Shown: positions 35,636 to 43,752 of the stretch, in pieces
How positions within the stretch are numbered: the first letter of the stretch is position 1
Layout of the letters: each line of letters starts with the position of its first letter
Assembly: GCA_021325675.1 (NCBI GenBank)
Contig: JAJTCM010000001.1
Coordinates: 62,001-126,000 of the forward strand
DNA: 64,000 nt
From: Crocinitomicaceae bacterium
GTDB taxonomy: Bacteria; Bacteroidota; Bacteroidia; Flavobacteriales_D; Crocinitomicaceae
Direction: 5' to 3'
Program-made: the position numbers and the translations under genes
Notes under the pieces: generated by a model
Databases searched by the model: none
Told to the model about the DNA's origin: nothing
The model's input: only the letters and a program-made list of their open reading frames with translations

Positions 35636-35749
35636 TCAACCACATGCACCTACGCTGAAGCTCATCGCTTTCGTATCTTCAGGGGAGCAAGTCAGCGCAA
35701 GCGTTAAGTACACATAGATTTAAGTGTCTTACTTAATAAAAGAATATAG

Positions 35750-35781
35750 ATCCTTTCGTCAGTTGGCGGAGGGATTTTTTG
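35750..35781 (+). terminator. Rho-independent terminator after gcvT
   Basis: Eleven-pair stem with three G-U pairs: ATCCTTTCGTC (35750-35760), loop AGTT, GGCGGAGGGAT (35765-35775), then TTTTTT. An additional TAAGT-GTCTT-ACTTA hairpin lies just upstream. Confidence 0.75.
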
Positions 35782-35855
35782 TTTCATGCTTTTTGCCAGA
35801 TGAAAGGAATAAGCTATACACCAAAATCTGCGATTTCTAAGCCATCAGCGGGAAA

Positions 35856-37211
35856 TCACGTATGCTCTTCGCCCATATCCACTTCATCTTTCGGTACGCG
35901 GAAAAGCATAATCAAGCCCAGCACGAAGAAGATCGCTACGGAAATCACAGAGTAGCGGATGGATCCCGTCCAGGCTTCCACGAAACCGAAAAAGAATGTA
36001 CCGAGGACAATCCCGATTTTTTCTGCAACGTCGTAAAAGGAAAAATAGCTGGCGTGGTCGGTTGTTTCCGGCAAAAATTTGGAATAAGTCGAACGGGCCA
36101 TCGCCTGAACGCCGCCCATTACTAATCCGACGCCCGCTGCGAGACAGTAAAACTGGACCGGTGTTTTCACGATGTAGGCCACGCAGCAAATCACGATCCA
36201 GATGGAAATCGATAAGCCGAGCGTTTTGATATTGCCGATGCGCCTCGAAAGCCGTGACATTAAGAAAGCGCCCACAGCTCCCAGGATCTGGATCAGCAAA
36301 ATAGCGATGATCAAACCGCTTGAGCCGCTGTCCTTGGGCCAGGAAATTTCCTTTTCAGCGAAAAATACGGCCATGAGCATCACGGTTTGTACACCGGTAT
36401 TGAAAAAGAAAAAACTGCTGAGGTAGCGTTTGAGCCTGTGTGTTTTACGGAATTCTGCAAAAACGAGCTTTAATTCCCGGAAACCACGCCAGACAATGCC
36501 TTTTTCTACTTTTTTGTTGAATACGTTGTGGGGGAGGACACGGTAGGTAAACTGGCTGAAGGTTATCCACCAAAGGCCGACGAGGATAAAACAATAACGG
36601 GCATCCACTCCAAAGCCCTGGATCAGTACGAGGCAAATCACCAATAAGATCATCGAACCGAAATACCCCATGGAAAAGCCGCGGGCAGAGATTTTGTCGT
36701 GGTCTTCCGGCTCAGCGATTTCCGGCAAAAAGGAATTGTAAAAAACAAGGCTGCTCCAGAAACCGATGCTTGCAAAGTAGACCGAAATCATGCTCAGCTC
36801 AATATGGTCGAGGTTGAAGAAAAATAAGGAAATACAGGATAAAGCGCCGAAATAGCAGAAAAATTGCAGGAAACGTTTCTTGCTGCCCGAATAATCGGCA
36901 ATCCCTGAAAGAATAGGGGAGAGAATGGAGATCGTAAGGAAAGATGCGCATAAAACGAAGCTCATCAGGGCAGTATTCGGTACATTGTAGCCCATGAAAT
37001 CAACCGTCACATTTACGTTTTCAGGCAATTCCAGTTTTTGCGCCTTAATAGTTTCGATATCCAGCCCGAAGTATTTTTCCTTGAAACGCGCTTCCGTTAA
37101 TTTGGTATAAAAAATCGGGAAAATAGCCGAGGAAATCACCAGGTTGTAAACTGAATTGGCCCAATCGTACATGACCCAGCCGCGGATGATTTTTTTGTTG
37201 CCTTTTTCCAT
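35856..37211 (-). CDS. MFS transporter, UMF1/Atg22-like
   Basis: 451 residues, about 12 helices. The N-terminus KIIRGWVMYDWANSVYNLVISSAIFPIFYT is the signature of the UMF1 (unknown major facilitator 1) family related to fungal Atg22 vacuolar amino-acid effluxers; LSPILSGIADYSGSKKRFLQFF and GVQAMARSTYSKFLPETTDHASYFSFYDVAEKIGIVLG are also typical. Between helices 1 and 2 lies a roughly 50-residue periplasmic loop. Probably an amino-acid or small-metabolite exporter in the inner membrane; substrate unknown. Its start is 9 bases past the end of the decayed transposase gene on the same strand. Confidence 0.88.
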   Translation of the reverse strand: MEKGNKKIIRGWVMYDWANSVYNLVISSAIFPIFYTKLTEARFKEKYFGLDIETIKAQKLELPENVNVTVDFMGYNVPNTALMSFVLCASFLTISILSPILSGIADYSGSKKRFLQFFCYFGALSCISLFFFNLDHIELSMISVYFASIGFWSSLVFYNSFLPEIAEPEDHDKISARGFSMGYFGSMILLVICLVLIQGFGVDARYCFILVGLWWITFSQFTYRVLPHNVFNKKVEKGIVWRGFRELKLVFAEFRKTHRLKRYLSSFFFFNTGVQTVMLMAVFFAEKEISWPKDSGSSGLIIAILLIQILGAVGAFLMSRLSRRIGNIKTLGLSISIWIVICCVAYIVKTPVQFYCLAAGVGLVMGGVQAMARSTYSKFLPETTDHASYFSFYDVAEKIGIVLGTFFFGFVEAWTGSIRYSVISVAIFFVLGLIMLFRVPKDEVDMGEEHT

Positions 37212-37220
37212 AATGTTATT

Positions 37221-37526
37221 TTAATTTGTCTTATCCCATTTTGATGGGTTTTCAGTGATATAATTATTGATAATGCTGTACCGTCTTGGAGAACGTACAA
37301 TGTGGTCATAAAATGATTTTTGCCAGGTAAAATGAATATTTCCCGCCAAATGAATGTGTTTGGATGATCGTGTTTTATACGCACCGGTCAATTCCGAAAT
37401 GGATTGGATTTTCCCGAAATGGTATTCGCGGTCCTTACAACAAATTGTGATGTAATATATGCCATCATTGGCATAATTAAAACCCGTAAGGCGCAATTTC
37501 TTTCTATTTGGATAAATTTCCGACAT
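37221..37526 (-). pseudogene. REP-associated tyrosine transposase (RAYT) remnant, internally deleted
   Basis: 101 codons. The N-terminus ([36 protein letters not shown]) matches the start of RAYT/IS200-like Y1 transposases, and the C-terminus (FTWQKSFYDHIVRSPRRYSIINNYITENPSKWD) matches their end, including the FYDHIVR helix and the N-Y-I tyrosine region. The middle of the usual 170-200-residue protein is missing, including the MPNHxH segment that supplies the HUH metal site, while the reading frame stays open. Such a protein cannot cut DNA by the normal route, so it is called a pseudogene; a retained non-catalytic DNA-binding role is not excluded. Confidence 0.75.
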
Positions 37527-37591
37527 TTTTACAATTCAAAACTAAGAATATTTTTTGCAAATTGTTCAAATTCCAAAATGAGCACGGAATC

Positions 37592-37636
37592 TGCCGCAAT
37601 TTTTCATTCTTCATTTTTCATTCTCCATTCAAAAAT
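37592..37636. repeat. Short intergenic repeat, CATTCTTCATTTTTCATTC type (copy 1)
   Basis: The stretch alternates CATTC, TTCAT and CTCCATTC words; its reverse complement shares GAATGGAGA and GAAGAAT words with the stretches at 38955-39016 and 41873-41945. It lies just upstream of the glyA -7 element. Confidence 0.45.
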
Positions 37637-37637
37637 G

Positions 37638-37645
37638 TATCTTTG
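37638..37645 (+). promoter_or_regulatory. -7 element of glyA
   Basis: TATCTTTG, exact TAnnTTTG, 22 bases before the ATG at 37668. It lies inside the longer upstream open frame, which argues that translation begins at 37668, not 37404. Confidence 0.55.
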
Positions 37646-37667
37646 TCTGAAATTTTATTCCAAAGCT

Positions 37668-38954
37668 ATGTTAGCAGAAACAAAAACAGATACGCAGATC
37701 TTTGATTTAATCGAAGAGGAGAAAAAACGTCAATTACATGGTATTGAGCTGATTGCTTCTGAAAATTTTGTCAGTGAGCAGGTGATGCAGGCCATGGGTT
37801 CCGTGCTGACCAACAAATATGCCGAAGGTTTACCGGGAAAACGCTATTACGGTGGATGTGAGGTTGTTGACAAGGTGGAACAACTGGCGATTGACCGTTT
37901 GTGCAAACTGTTTGGCGCTACCTGGGCTAACGTGCAGCCGCATTCCGGGGCACAGGCGAATGCTGCGGTTTTCCTGGCTTGCTTGCAGCCGGGTGATAAA
38001 ATTTTGGGTTTTGACCTTTCCCACGGTGGACATTTAACGCATGGTTCACCGGTGAATTTCTCCGGAAAATTATACAAGCCATTTTTCTACGGTGTAAACA
38101 AAGAAACCGGCCAGGTTGATTACGACATGCTGGAAGAAGTGGCGCGCCGTGAAAAGCCAAAAATGATTATTTGTGGTGCTTCGGCTTACTCCCGCGACTG
38201 GGACTATGCCCGGATCCGGAAGGTTGCTGACGAAGTGGGAGCTTTGGTTCTGGCCGATATTTCCCACCCGGCAGGTATGATTGCTGCAGGAATTTTGTCT
38301 GATCCATTGGAGGACTGCCACATCGTAACGACAACAACACATAAAACTTTACGCGGGCCGAGAGGTGGTGTGATCATGATGCGCCACAATTTCGATAACC
38401 CCTTCGGTTTGAAATGGAACAACGGAAACCCGAAATCCATGGCAGCTTTGCTGGATGCGGCTGTTTTCCCGGGAATCCAGGGCGGACCGCTGGAACACGT
38501 GATTGCTGCCAAAGCAGTAGCTTTCGGTGAAGCGCTGACAGACGAATACAAAACATACATGAAACAGGTTCAGAAAAATGCCGCACTGATGGCCGCTGAG
38601 CTTGTGAAATTAGGATATACCATTATTTCCGGGGGAACGGACAACCATTCCATGCTGATCGACCTGCGCTCCAAAGGCGTAACAGGAAAAGATGCGGAAA
38701 TCCACCTCGTGAAAGCCGATATTACGGTAAACAAAAACATGGTGCCTTTTGATACCGAATCACCATTTGTAACTTCCGGGATCCGTGTCGGCACACCGGC
38801 AATCACGACCCGTGGTGTGAAAGAAGCGGAAATCCCGAAAATCGTTGAGCTGATGGACCGTGTTTTGACCAACATCGGCAACGAAGACGTGATCACAGAA
38901 GTACGCCGTGAGGTCAATGCTTTGATGAGCGGGTATCCTTTGTTTCAAATGTAA
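37668..38954 (+). CDS. glyA: Serine hydroxymethyltransferase
   Basis: 428 residues from ATG 37668; an in-frame extension upstream to 37404 has no family similarity and crosses the promoter. PLP-dependent enzyme interconverting serine plus THF with glycine plus methylene-THF. Motifs: [61 protein letters not shown], and the PLP-lysine loop [14 protein letters not shown] with Lys226. Cytosolic homodimer or tetramer. Monocistronic between its own promoter and the terminator at 38978. gcvT, working on the same folate pool, is 2 kb upstream. Confidence 0.96.
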   Translation: MLAETKTDTQIFDLIEEEKKRQLHGIELIASENFVSEQVMQAMGSVLTNKYAEGLPGKRYYGGCEVVDKVEQLAIDRLCKLFGATWANVQPHSGAQANAAVFLACLQPGDKILGFDLSHGGHLTHGSPVNFSGKLYKPFFYGVNKETGQVDYDMLEEVARREKPKMIICGASAYSRDWDYARIRKVADEVGALVLADISHPAGMIAAGILSDPLEDCHIVTTTTHKTLRGPRGGVIMMRHNFDNPFGLKWNNGNPKSMAALLDAAVFPGIQGGPLEHVIAAKAVAFGEALTDEYKTYMKQVQKNAALMAAELVKLGYTIISGGTDNHSMLIDLRSKGVTGKDAEIHLVKADITVNKNMVPFDTESPFVTSGIRVGTPAITTRGVKEAEIPKIVELMDRVLTNIGNEDVITEVRREVNALMSGYPLFQM

Positions 38955-39466
38955 TTAGAATTGAAAATTAAAAATTGAAAATGGAGAATTGGGGAAAAAC
39001 TTGGTTCTCCATTTTTTATTATATCCCTTTGAATCTGATTGAAAAAAAACCTCAATTTTCGGAGTTTTATCTATTTACATGTGAGAATCGAATAATTCTT
39101 AATTTTCCATTCTTAATTTATTTTAATTCCATCTAATTGATTTAGTTGACTTTAACGCCCTATTGCCTGAAAATAAATTTGTTTAGTCTAAAAAAATAGT
39201 TTAAATTTAATTTTTAGTTATTATCTAACACATTGAATTTGCTGATGGGCCTCTCCCTAAATAATCACTCTACTTCGTAAAAAGAGCCCTGTAATTCCTT
39301 TTTTATCTTTAGCTTTTATCTGTTTCCGGGAAAATTCCTGTTTTGAAATCGATATTCCCTGGTCTGTTTCCTTAGAAACCGGACTAGCTGTAACTGTATC
39401 CCTTAAAAATTAAAATCCGGGGAAACAGGCTGCTATTTACTATTGTAACTCTTAAAACAAACAAAT
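38955..39466. other. 512-base AT-rich intergenic region between glyA and the S74-domain gene
   Basis: No convincing open frame. It begins with an AT-rich micro-repeat (GAATTGAAAATTAAAAATTG) feeding into the glyA terminator, then holds a second AT-rich micro-repeat near 39091-39135 (TTCTTAATTTTCCATTC). At 39320-39327 and 39364-39371 is CTGTTTCC, whose reverse complement GGAAACAG is at 39421-39428, so the 3' half could fold. No exact TAnnTTTG was found close to the next gene; TACTATTGT near 39439 is a weak candidate. It may be a long 5' leader for the next gene. Confidence 0.5.
38978..39018 (+). terminator. Rho-independent terminator after glyA
   Basis: AAATGGAGAA (38978-38987) pairs with TTCTCCATTT (39005-39014), followed by further T. 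The stem is made from the GAATGGAGA-type micro-repeat. Confidence 0.65.
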
Positions 39467-41866
39467 ATGAAAATGAAACACTACACGGTGTCGCTGCTAT
39501 TGGCCGCAGCACCAATCTCCGGTCTTTTTGGGCAGAATTGGCTTACAGCAGGAAATCCAGCCACTGGCGGCGAGATTCTGGGAACAACAACGAATTTCCC
39601 TCTTGATTTTTACACCAATAACGCTTTTCGGATGCGTCTTAACGGTACAGGATCTCTTTCCATTGGAACAACTTCAGCCAGCTCAACATTGCACGTTACA
39701 GGTTCGAGCGGAGAAATTTTCCGAACAGACGGTCCATCCGGTAGCAGTAATTTTTGGAGAATGCTTATGGGAGGAACCGAAAAGATGATGCTTGGTTCTT
39801 TTGGTACGGGTACTTCACAAAATGATATTGTGATGCAGGCCAGTTCATCAAACAGCACTTCTGCAGGAAATATTTTTTTCAGGACTGCAGGTACTTCAAC
39901 ATCTGCCAATAGAATGCGTATTAATGGAAATACTTTTGGGATTCATGACACAATAAATGGATATGATCAGACGAATTATGGATTCAATACTACCGGATTT
40001 GTATTAATGAGTACGGTTGGAACCAGTGGTTTATTTGGTTCTAATTCCGGCCCATATTCACAATTACATCTCAATGGTACCGGGAGTGGTATCGTAAGTG
40101 GTTACCGTCCTTGGATGAAAACCGGTGTAACCTTTACAGACAACCTGGATTTACAGTATGTAGGTAATCATGTTGTGAATGAAACCTCGGAGTTAAACGA
40201 ATTTGTCATGGCTTGGGGGAACACACCTTCTTCTCATGATGATATGGTTTTTCGTTTCATTACCGGAGGCGAAGGTGATCCCTCAGGTGATGTTATAGGT
40301 GATCCGGATTTAACGACAGACCTTGACGGCTTGAATGTTGCCCGCTTTACTCCTTCAGGAAACCTGGCTATCGGTCCTAATTTTGGTTATGACGGCTCCA
40401 GTGCTTACACAGGACCAACAGAACGAATCGATGCGGAAGGAAATGCCCGTCTGCGCTTGTTGCCGGATGCATCTTATGAAGCCGATGGTAGTGTTACTAA
40501 AAGTGTATTTGTAGACGCTGACGGGGTTTTGATGTGGAAGGAAAGCTATAATATTGCTCCCTGTAGCGATGCCACGGGAGGTGTATTACCGGCTGATGCC
40601 AAAATTGATTTGGATGATAATAGCTTTTATTTCACTAACCAGGGCGATGTGGATGAAAATATGGTGATCATTGGATATGATTGTGGTGCTACACTTGATT
40701 ATCCTGCTAAGCTAACGGCTTATCAAAACACGGCATCTGAAGTAGCGAAAGGAACAATAGCAGGGTCATTCCTTAATGAAGATATATCATCAGAAGGAAG
40801 TAAAACATTTAAAGGTATATATGCAGAATGTTCAGGAGTACAGGATCAGAGTGTTTTAAATATTGCTGGCGATTTTAAAGGAATAGGAGGAAGATCAAAT
40901 TACGGTGTGAGATCAATTGGTGATGGTGGTTCCACAGCTGCTTACGGTGGATATTTTACTGCACAAAATGGTGCGACAAATTATGGTGTTTATGGCTCTG
41001 CAGCAGTTTCAGGTGGAAATAGGGCCGGGTATTTCAATGGTGATTTAGAAACCACGGCAGCATCAGTTATCACTTCCGATAAAAGATTTAAAGAATCTGT
41101 TCGCAAGGAAGAAAACGCTCTTGAAACAATATCAAGACTGAAACCTGTAACCTATAAAATGAAAAAAGAAGCTTTCCCGCAATTCAATTTTTCAGAAGGT
41201 CTTCAACATGGTATCATTGCTCAGGAGTTGGAAGAAGTGTTACCGGAGTTAGTTCATGAAAGTTTACACCCTGCTGAACTTGATGCATCAGGTAAGGAAA
41301 TCACAGCAGCTTTTCCTTACAAATCCGTGAACTACATTGGTTTAATCACTGTTGGCTTACAGGCAACGAATGAATTGAATGCCAAAGTAGAGGAAAAAGA
41401 AGCCGTAATCGAAGAGCTGAACAAAGAAGTAGAAACGCTCCAAACGCAATTGAAAAACCAGGAAGCGCGCCTGACACAATTGGAAAACAGCTTATCTGCT
41501 TTACTTCCTTCTCTGCGCGAGCTCAACCAAACCGCAATTGAGCAAAATACACCGGAAACACAGCAGGCATTGAGACAACAGCTGGAAGTAACCCTGTCAA
41601 ACCGGAATGTGATCGTTTTATCCCAAAATGTTCCGAACCCTTTTGCTGAATCAACCATAATTCAGTACAATGTTCCTGCAAACGTAGGGCAAGCGCAAAT
41701 CCATTTCTACGATGCGCAGGGCAAGCTGATCAGCTCCGTAGAAATTCCGGGACGTGGTGACGGCGAACTGAAAGTGTTTGCGAATGACCTGAGCTCAGGA
41801 ATGTATACCTACAACCTGGTGACTGACGGAAAAATCGTGAGCAGCAAAAAAATGATGAAAAAATAA
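39467..41866 (+). CDS. Secreted tail-spike-chaperone (peptidase S74) protein with T9SS type A sorting domain
   Basis: 799 residues (ATG 39467 or 39473). Signal peptide MKHYTVSLLLAAAPISGLFGQ. The long first part (residues 25-530) is Gly/Ser/Thr/Asn-rich and beta-rich (NAFRMRLNGTGSLSIGTTSASSTLHVTG), as in trimeric fibre stalks. Residues about 536-640 are an S74 intramolecular chaperone domain: SDKRFKESVRKEENALETI, RLKPVTYKMKKEAF, GIIAQELEEVLPELV, YKSVNYIGLITVGLQ. A coiled coil follows (about 640-690). Residues about 719-799 are a type A sorting domain (LSQNVPNPFAESTIIQYNVP, ISSVEIPGRGDGELKVFANDLSSGMYTYNLV). Base composition is more AT-rich than the flanks in 39900-41100. Probably a trimeric surface fibre; the chaperone would normally self-cleave. 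Confidence 0.88.
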   Translation: MKMKHYTVSLLLAAAPISGLFGQNWLTAGNPATGGEILGTTTNFPLDFYTNNAFRMRLNGTGSLSIGTTSASSTLHVTGSSGEIFRTDGPSGSSNFWRMLMGGTEKMMLGSFGTGTSQNDIVMQASSSNSTSAGNIFFRTAGTSTSANRMRINGNTFGIHDTINGYDQTNYGFNTTGFVLMSTVGTSGLFGSNSGPYSQLHLNGTGSGIVSGYRPWMKTGVTFTDNLDLQYVGNHVVNETSELNEFVMAWGNTPSSHDDMVFRFITGGEGDPSGDVIGDPDLTTDLDGLNVARFTPSGNLAIGPNFGYDGSSAYTGPTERIDAEGNARLRLLPDASYEADGSVTKSVFVDADGVLMWKESYNIAPCSDATGGVLPADAKIDLDDNSFYFTNQGDVDENMVIIGYDCGATLDYPAKLTAYQNTASEVAKGTIAGSFLNEDISSEGSKTFKGIYAECSGVQDQSVLNIAGDFKGIGGRSNYGVRSIGDGGSTAAYGGYFTAQNGATNYGVYGSAAVSGGNRAGYFNGDLETTAASVITSDKRFKESVRKEENALETISRLKPVTYKMKKEAFPQFNFSEGLQHGIIAQELEEVLPELVHESLHPAELDASGKEITAAFPYKSVNYIGLITVGLQATNELNAKVEEKEAVIEELNKEVETLQTQLKNQEARLTQLENSLSALLPSLRELNQTAIEQNTPETQQALRQQLEVTLSNRNVIVLSQNVPNPFAESTIIQYNVPANVGQAQIHFYDAQGKLISSVEIPGRGDGELKVFANDLSSGMYTYNLVTDGKIVSSKKMMKK

Positions 41867-41874
41867 TTAGAATG

Positions 41875-41916
41875 GAGAGTGAAGAATTGAGAGTGAAGAA
41901 TTGAGAGTGAAGAATT
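41875..41916 (+). repeat. Tandem 14-base repeat, three perfect copies
   Basis: GAGAGTGAAGAATT is repeated three times without a mismatch (41875-41888, 41889-41902, 41903-41916). It supplies the 5' arm of the terminator between the two convergent genes. Confidence 0.85.
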
Positions 41917-41945
41917 ACTTTATTTCATTCTCAATTCTTCATTTT
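41895..41945. terminator. Bidirectional terminator between convergent genes
   Basis: GAAGAATTGAGAGTG (41895-41909) pairs with CATTCTCAATTCTTC (41926-41940) with one G-T pair. The loop is 16 bases. The stem is preceded by A-rich and followed by T-rich sequence, so it can serve the plus-strand S74 gene and the minus-strand phosphorylase gene. Confidence 0.65.
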
Positions 41946-42808
41946 CAAATCCTGTCAAGGACATACAATATCAACTCATCCATTTCTTTAGCATAGCCCT
42001 TCGAAAATTGCTGGTTCGGGCGGTTGGCGATCCCGAGGCAAATTGTTGTTGCTTTATGTCCGAGCGCTTTTCCTAAAAAGAACAAAGCAGAGCTTTCCAT
42101 TTCAAAATTGTTAACTTTCAGCTCCTTATGTCTGAATGCTCCCAGTTTTTCGTTCAGTTGGTCAGTTGCCAGCTTTAAGCGCAATTGACGGCCTTGCGGG
42201 GCATAAAAGCCGCTGCTCGTTACCGTAATTCCTTCAAAAGTTTTGTCTGAGCGCATCTTCGCCAGCAGGCTTTCATCCGCAGAAATGAAATAAGGCTTGA
42301 TTTTCGCCGGAAGACTCAAATGGCGGTCCAGTAAATCGTTCATTTCCTGCTCTTCAGCGGAAAGCTCCACATCATAAAAATGCGCGATATTATCCAGGCC
42401 GTAAGCATGCGACGACAAAATATACGAATGCACCGGGATTTCAGGCTGTAAAATGCCGCAGGTCCCGATCCTGACAAGGTTCAGTGAAGTGTGCGTGCTG
42501 CGGTCCTCGCGCTGCTCCAGGTCGATATTCACAAGCGCATCCAGCTCATTGATTGTAATATCCAGGTTGTCCGTTCCGATCCCGGTTGACAGCGCAGAAA
42601 TACGCTTGCCTTTATACGTTCCGGTATGGCAGGTAAACTCGCGGTGCTGCGATTCGTGTTCGATCTTGTCAAAGAATTTGGATATCATACCTACGCGGTC
42701 CTGGTCGCCCACAAGAATAACATTTGGCGCGATATGCTCAGGTGCAAGCCCAAGGTGGTAAACTTCGCCGTGTGCGTTTAATACGAGTTCAGATGCTGGA
42801 TATTTCAT
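41945..42808 (-). CDS. Nucleoside phosphorylase (uridine phosphorylase-like)
   Basis: 287 residues, PNP/UDP phosphorylase family. Landmarks: APNVILVGDQDRVGMISKFFD (phosphate-binding loop), GIGTDNLDITINELDALVN, LVRIGTCGILQPEI and VNNFEMESSALFFLGKALGHKATTICLGIANR, the ribose/base site with the conserved FEMES. Cleaves a nucleoside with phosphate to base and ribose-1-phosphate for salvage; cytosolic. Uridine or a related pyrimidine is the likely substrate, but purines cannot be excluded. Same strand as the upstream DUF4197 gene, separated by a repeat-rich gap. Confidence 0.88.
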   Translation of the reverse strand: MKYPASELVLNAHGEVYHLGLAPEHIAPNVILVGDQDRVGMISKFFDKIEHESQHREFTCHTGTYKGKRISALSTGIGTDNLDITINELDALVNIDLEQREDRSTHTSLNLVRIGTCGILQPEIPVHSYILSSHAYGLDNIAHFYDVELSAEEQEMNDLLDRHLSLPAKIKPYFISADESLLAKMRSDKTFEGITVTSSGFYAPQGRQLRLKLATDQLNEKLGAFRHKELKVNNFEMESSALFFLGKALGHKATTICLGIANRPNQQFSKGYAKEMDELILYVLDRI

Positions 42809-42832
42809 TTTTTAATGTGTAATGAATTAATG

Positions 42833-42918
42833 GGAATATGCTAATTGATTTATACGATAATATGCTAATAAAAAGTGACTAATTAAAAAATTAGCACATT
42901 AACTCATTAGCATATTAA
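42833..42918. repeat. ATTAGCAnATTA-type intergenic repeat (copy 1)
   Basis: TTAGCACATTAACTCATTAGCA-TATTAA (42891-42918) matches the stretch just before ftsY (45900-45935), which has one extra 8-base unit. Two inverted copies, AATATGCTAAT, lie at about 42836-42867, so the region can fold into a hairpin. Typical of short-period intergenic repeats in this group; no gene. Confidence 0.6.
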
Positions 42919-42922
42919 CAGC

Positions 42923-43657
42923 TTAATTCGAGACTGAGCCAAAAACCTTCACGAGGATGTCCGTTACGCGGGCCATCGGGTCTTTTCGGATTTTGTTTTC
43001 TTCGATTTCAACAAGGGTGAACAGGCCGCTAATAGCGCGTTCAGTGATATATTGGTCCAGGTCGGGATTGATTTTGTCGCCGCCCGTAAGCGTCATTGCC
43101 CCGTTGTATTTCGTGATGATCGGGTTCCAGTATTCCGTCAGCTTTACTTTTGAAATAGCGGCCTTCACTTTCGGTGAAAAAGCTGCTGTCAGTTTGGCTG
43201 TGGTATTGTCGCGTAAAAATTTCGTGGCAGCGCCGTCACCGCCTTTCAGGATCGCAAAACCATCCTGTACGGTCATATTCAGGATCGCATCGCGGAAAAT
43301 CGGCAGCGCTTCTTTTGCAGCTTCCTCGGCGGCGCGGTTCATCGTCATTTCAAACTTTTCGATTTGGGCGCCCAGTCCCCAGTCAATTGCTTTTTGGCGC
43401 ACTTTCATTGCATCTTCCGGGAAAGGAATGCGGATGAGGTCGTTTTTCCAGAAACCGTCCGTTACAGCGCTGATATCAACTGAATTTTTGATGCCGACAT
43501 TCAAGGCTTCCTTCAGGCCGTTGATTACTTCTTCGTTCGTCAGCGCAGGTTTTCCCGGCGTTGTGACACCCGTTGCCACTGTGTTGAGCACATCACAGGA
43601 TTGAACCAGTACAAGCGTAGCGCTAAAAAGTGCCGATGTAAGAAATAATCGTTTCAT
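42923..43657 (-). CDS. DUF4197 family lipoprotein
   Basis: 244 residues from ATG 43657 (MKRLFLTSALFSATLVLVQSC); a frame to 43714 adds a leader that crosses the promoter. The lipobox LVQSC predicts lipidation at Cys21 after signal peptidase II. The mature part matches DUF4197 by memory: LTNEEVINGLKEALNVGIKNSVD, NDLIRIPFPEDAMKVRQKAIDWGLG, MTMNRAAEEAAKEALPIFRDAI and the C-terminal SGLFTLVEIEENKIRKDPMARVTDILVKVFG. Helical, probably attached to a membrane facing the periplasm. Function unknown. Confidence 0.88.
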   Translation of the reverse strand: MKRLFLTSALFSATLVLVQSCDVLNTVATGVTTPGKPALTNEEVINGLKEALNVGIKNSVDISAVTDGFWKNDLIRIPFPEDAMKVRQKAIDWGLGAQIEKFEMTMNRAAEEAAKEALPIFRDAILNMTVQDGFAILKGGDGAATKFLRDNTTAKLTAAFSPKVKAAISKVKLTEYWNPIITKYNGAMTLTGGDKINPDLDQYITERAISGLFTLVEIEENKIRKDPMARVTDILVKVFGSVSN

Positions 43658-43672
43658 AATTCTTATTTTTGT

Positions 43673-43700
43673 CAAAGATATAAAAGTTTTGACACCCCAA
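43673..43700 (-). promoter_or_regulatory. Promoter of the DUF4197 lipoprotein gene
   Basis: Minus strand: TTG (43700-43698), 17-base spacer, TATCTTTG (43680-43673), 15 bases before the ATG. Both elements match. Confidence 0.6.
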
Positions 43701-43752
43701 AATACAAAAAACATTCAAAAACTTACTAAAACGATTCAAACTTTAATACATT

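Noticed and set aside
35641-35705. Possible third micro-hairpin cluster (GCTGAAGC, AGCGCAAGCG)
   Set aside because: Some GC-rich small palindromes are present, but loops are not GNA and there is no alignment with the other two clusters; too weak to claim.
37404-37667. Upstream extension of glyA
   Set aside because: Crosses the RAYT remnant and the glyA -7 element; SHMT length and N-terminal motif fit the ATG at 37668.
42833-42918. CRISPR-like array
   Set aside because: Repeat units are only about 8-12 bases, with no spacers of constant length and no cas genes; it is a short-period intergenic repeat.
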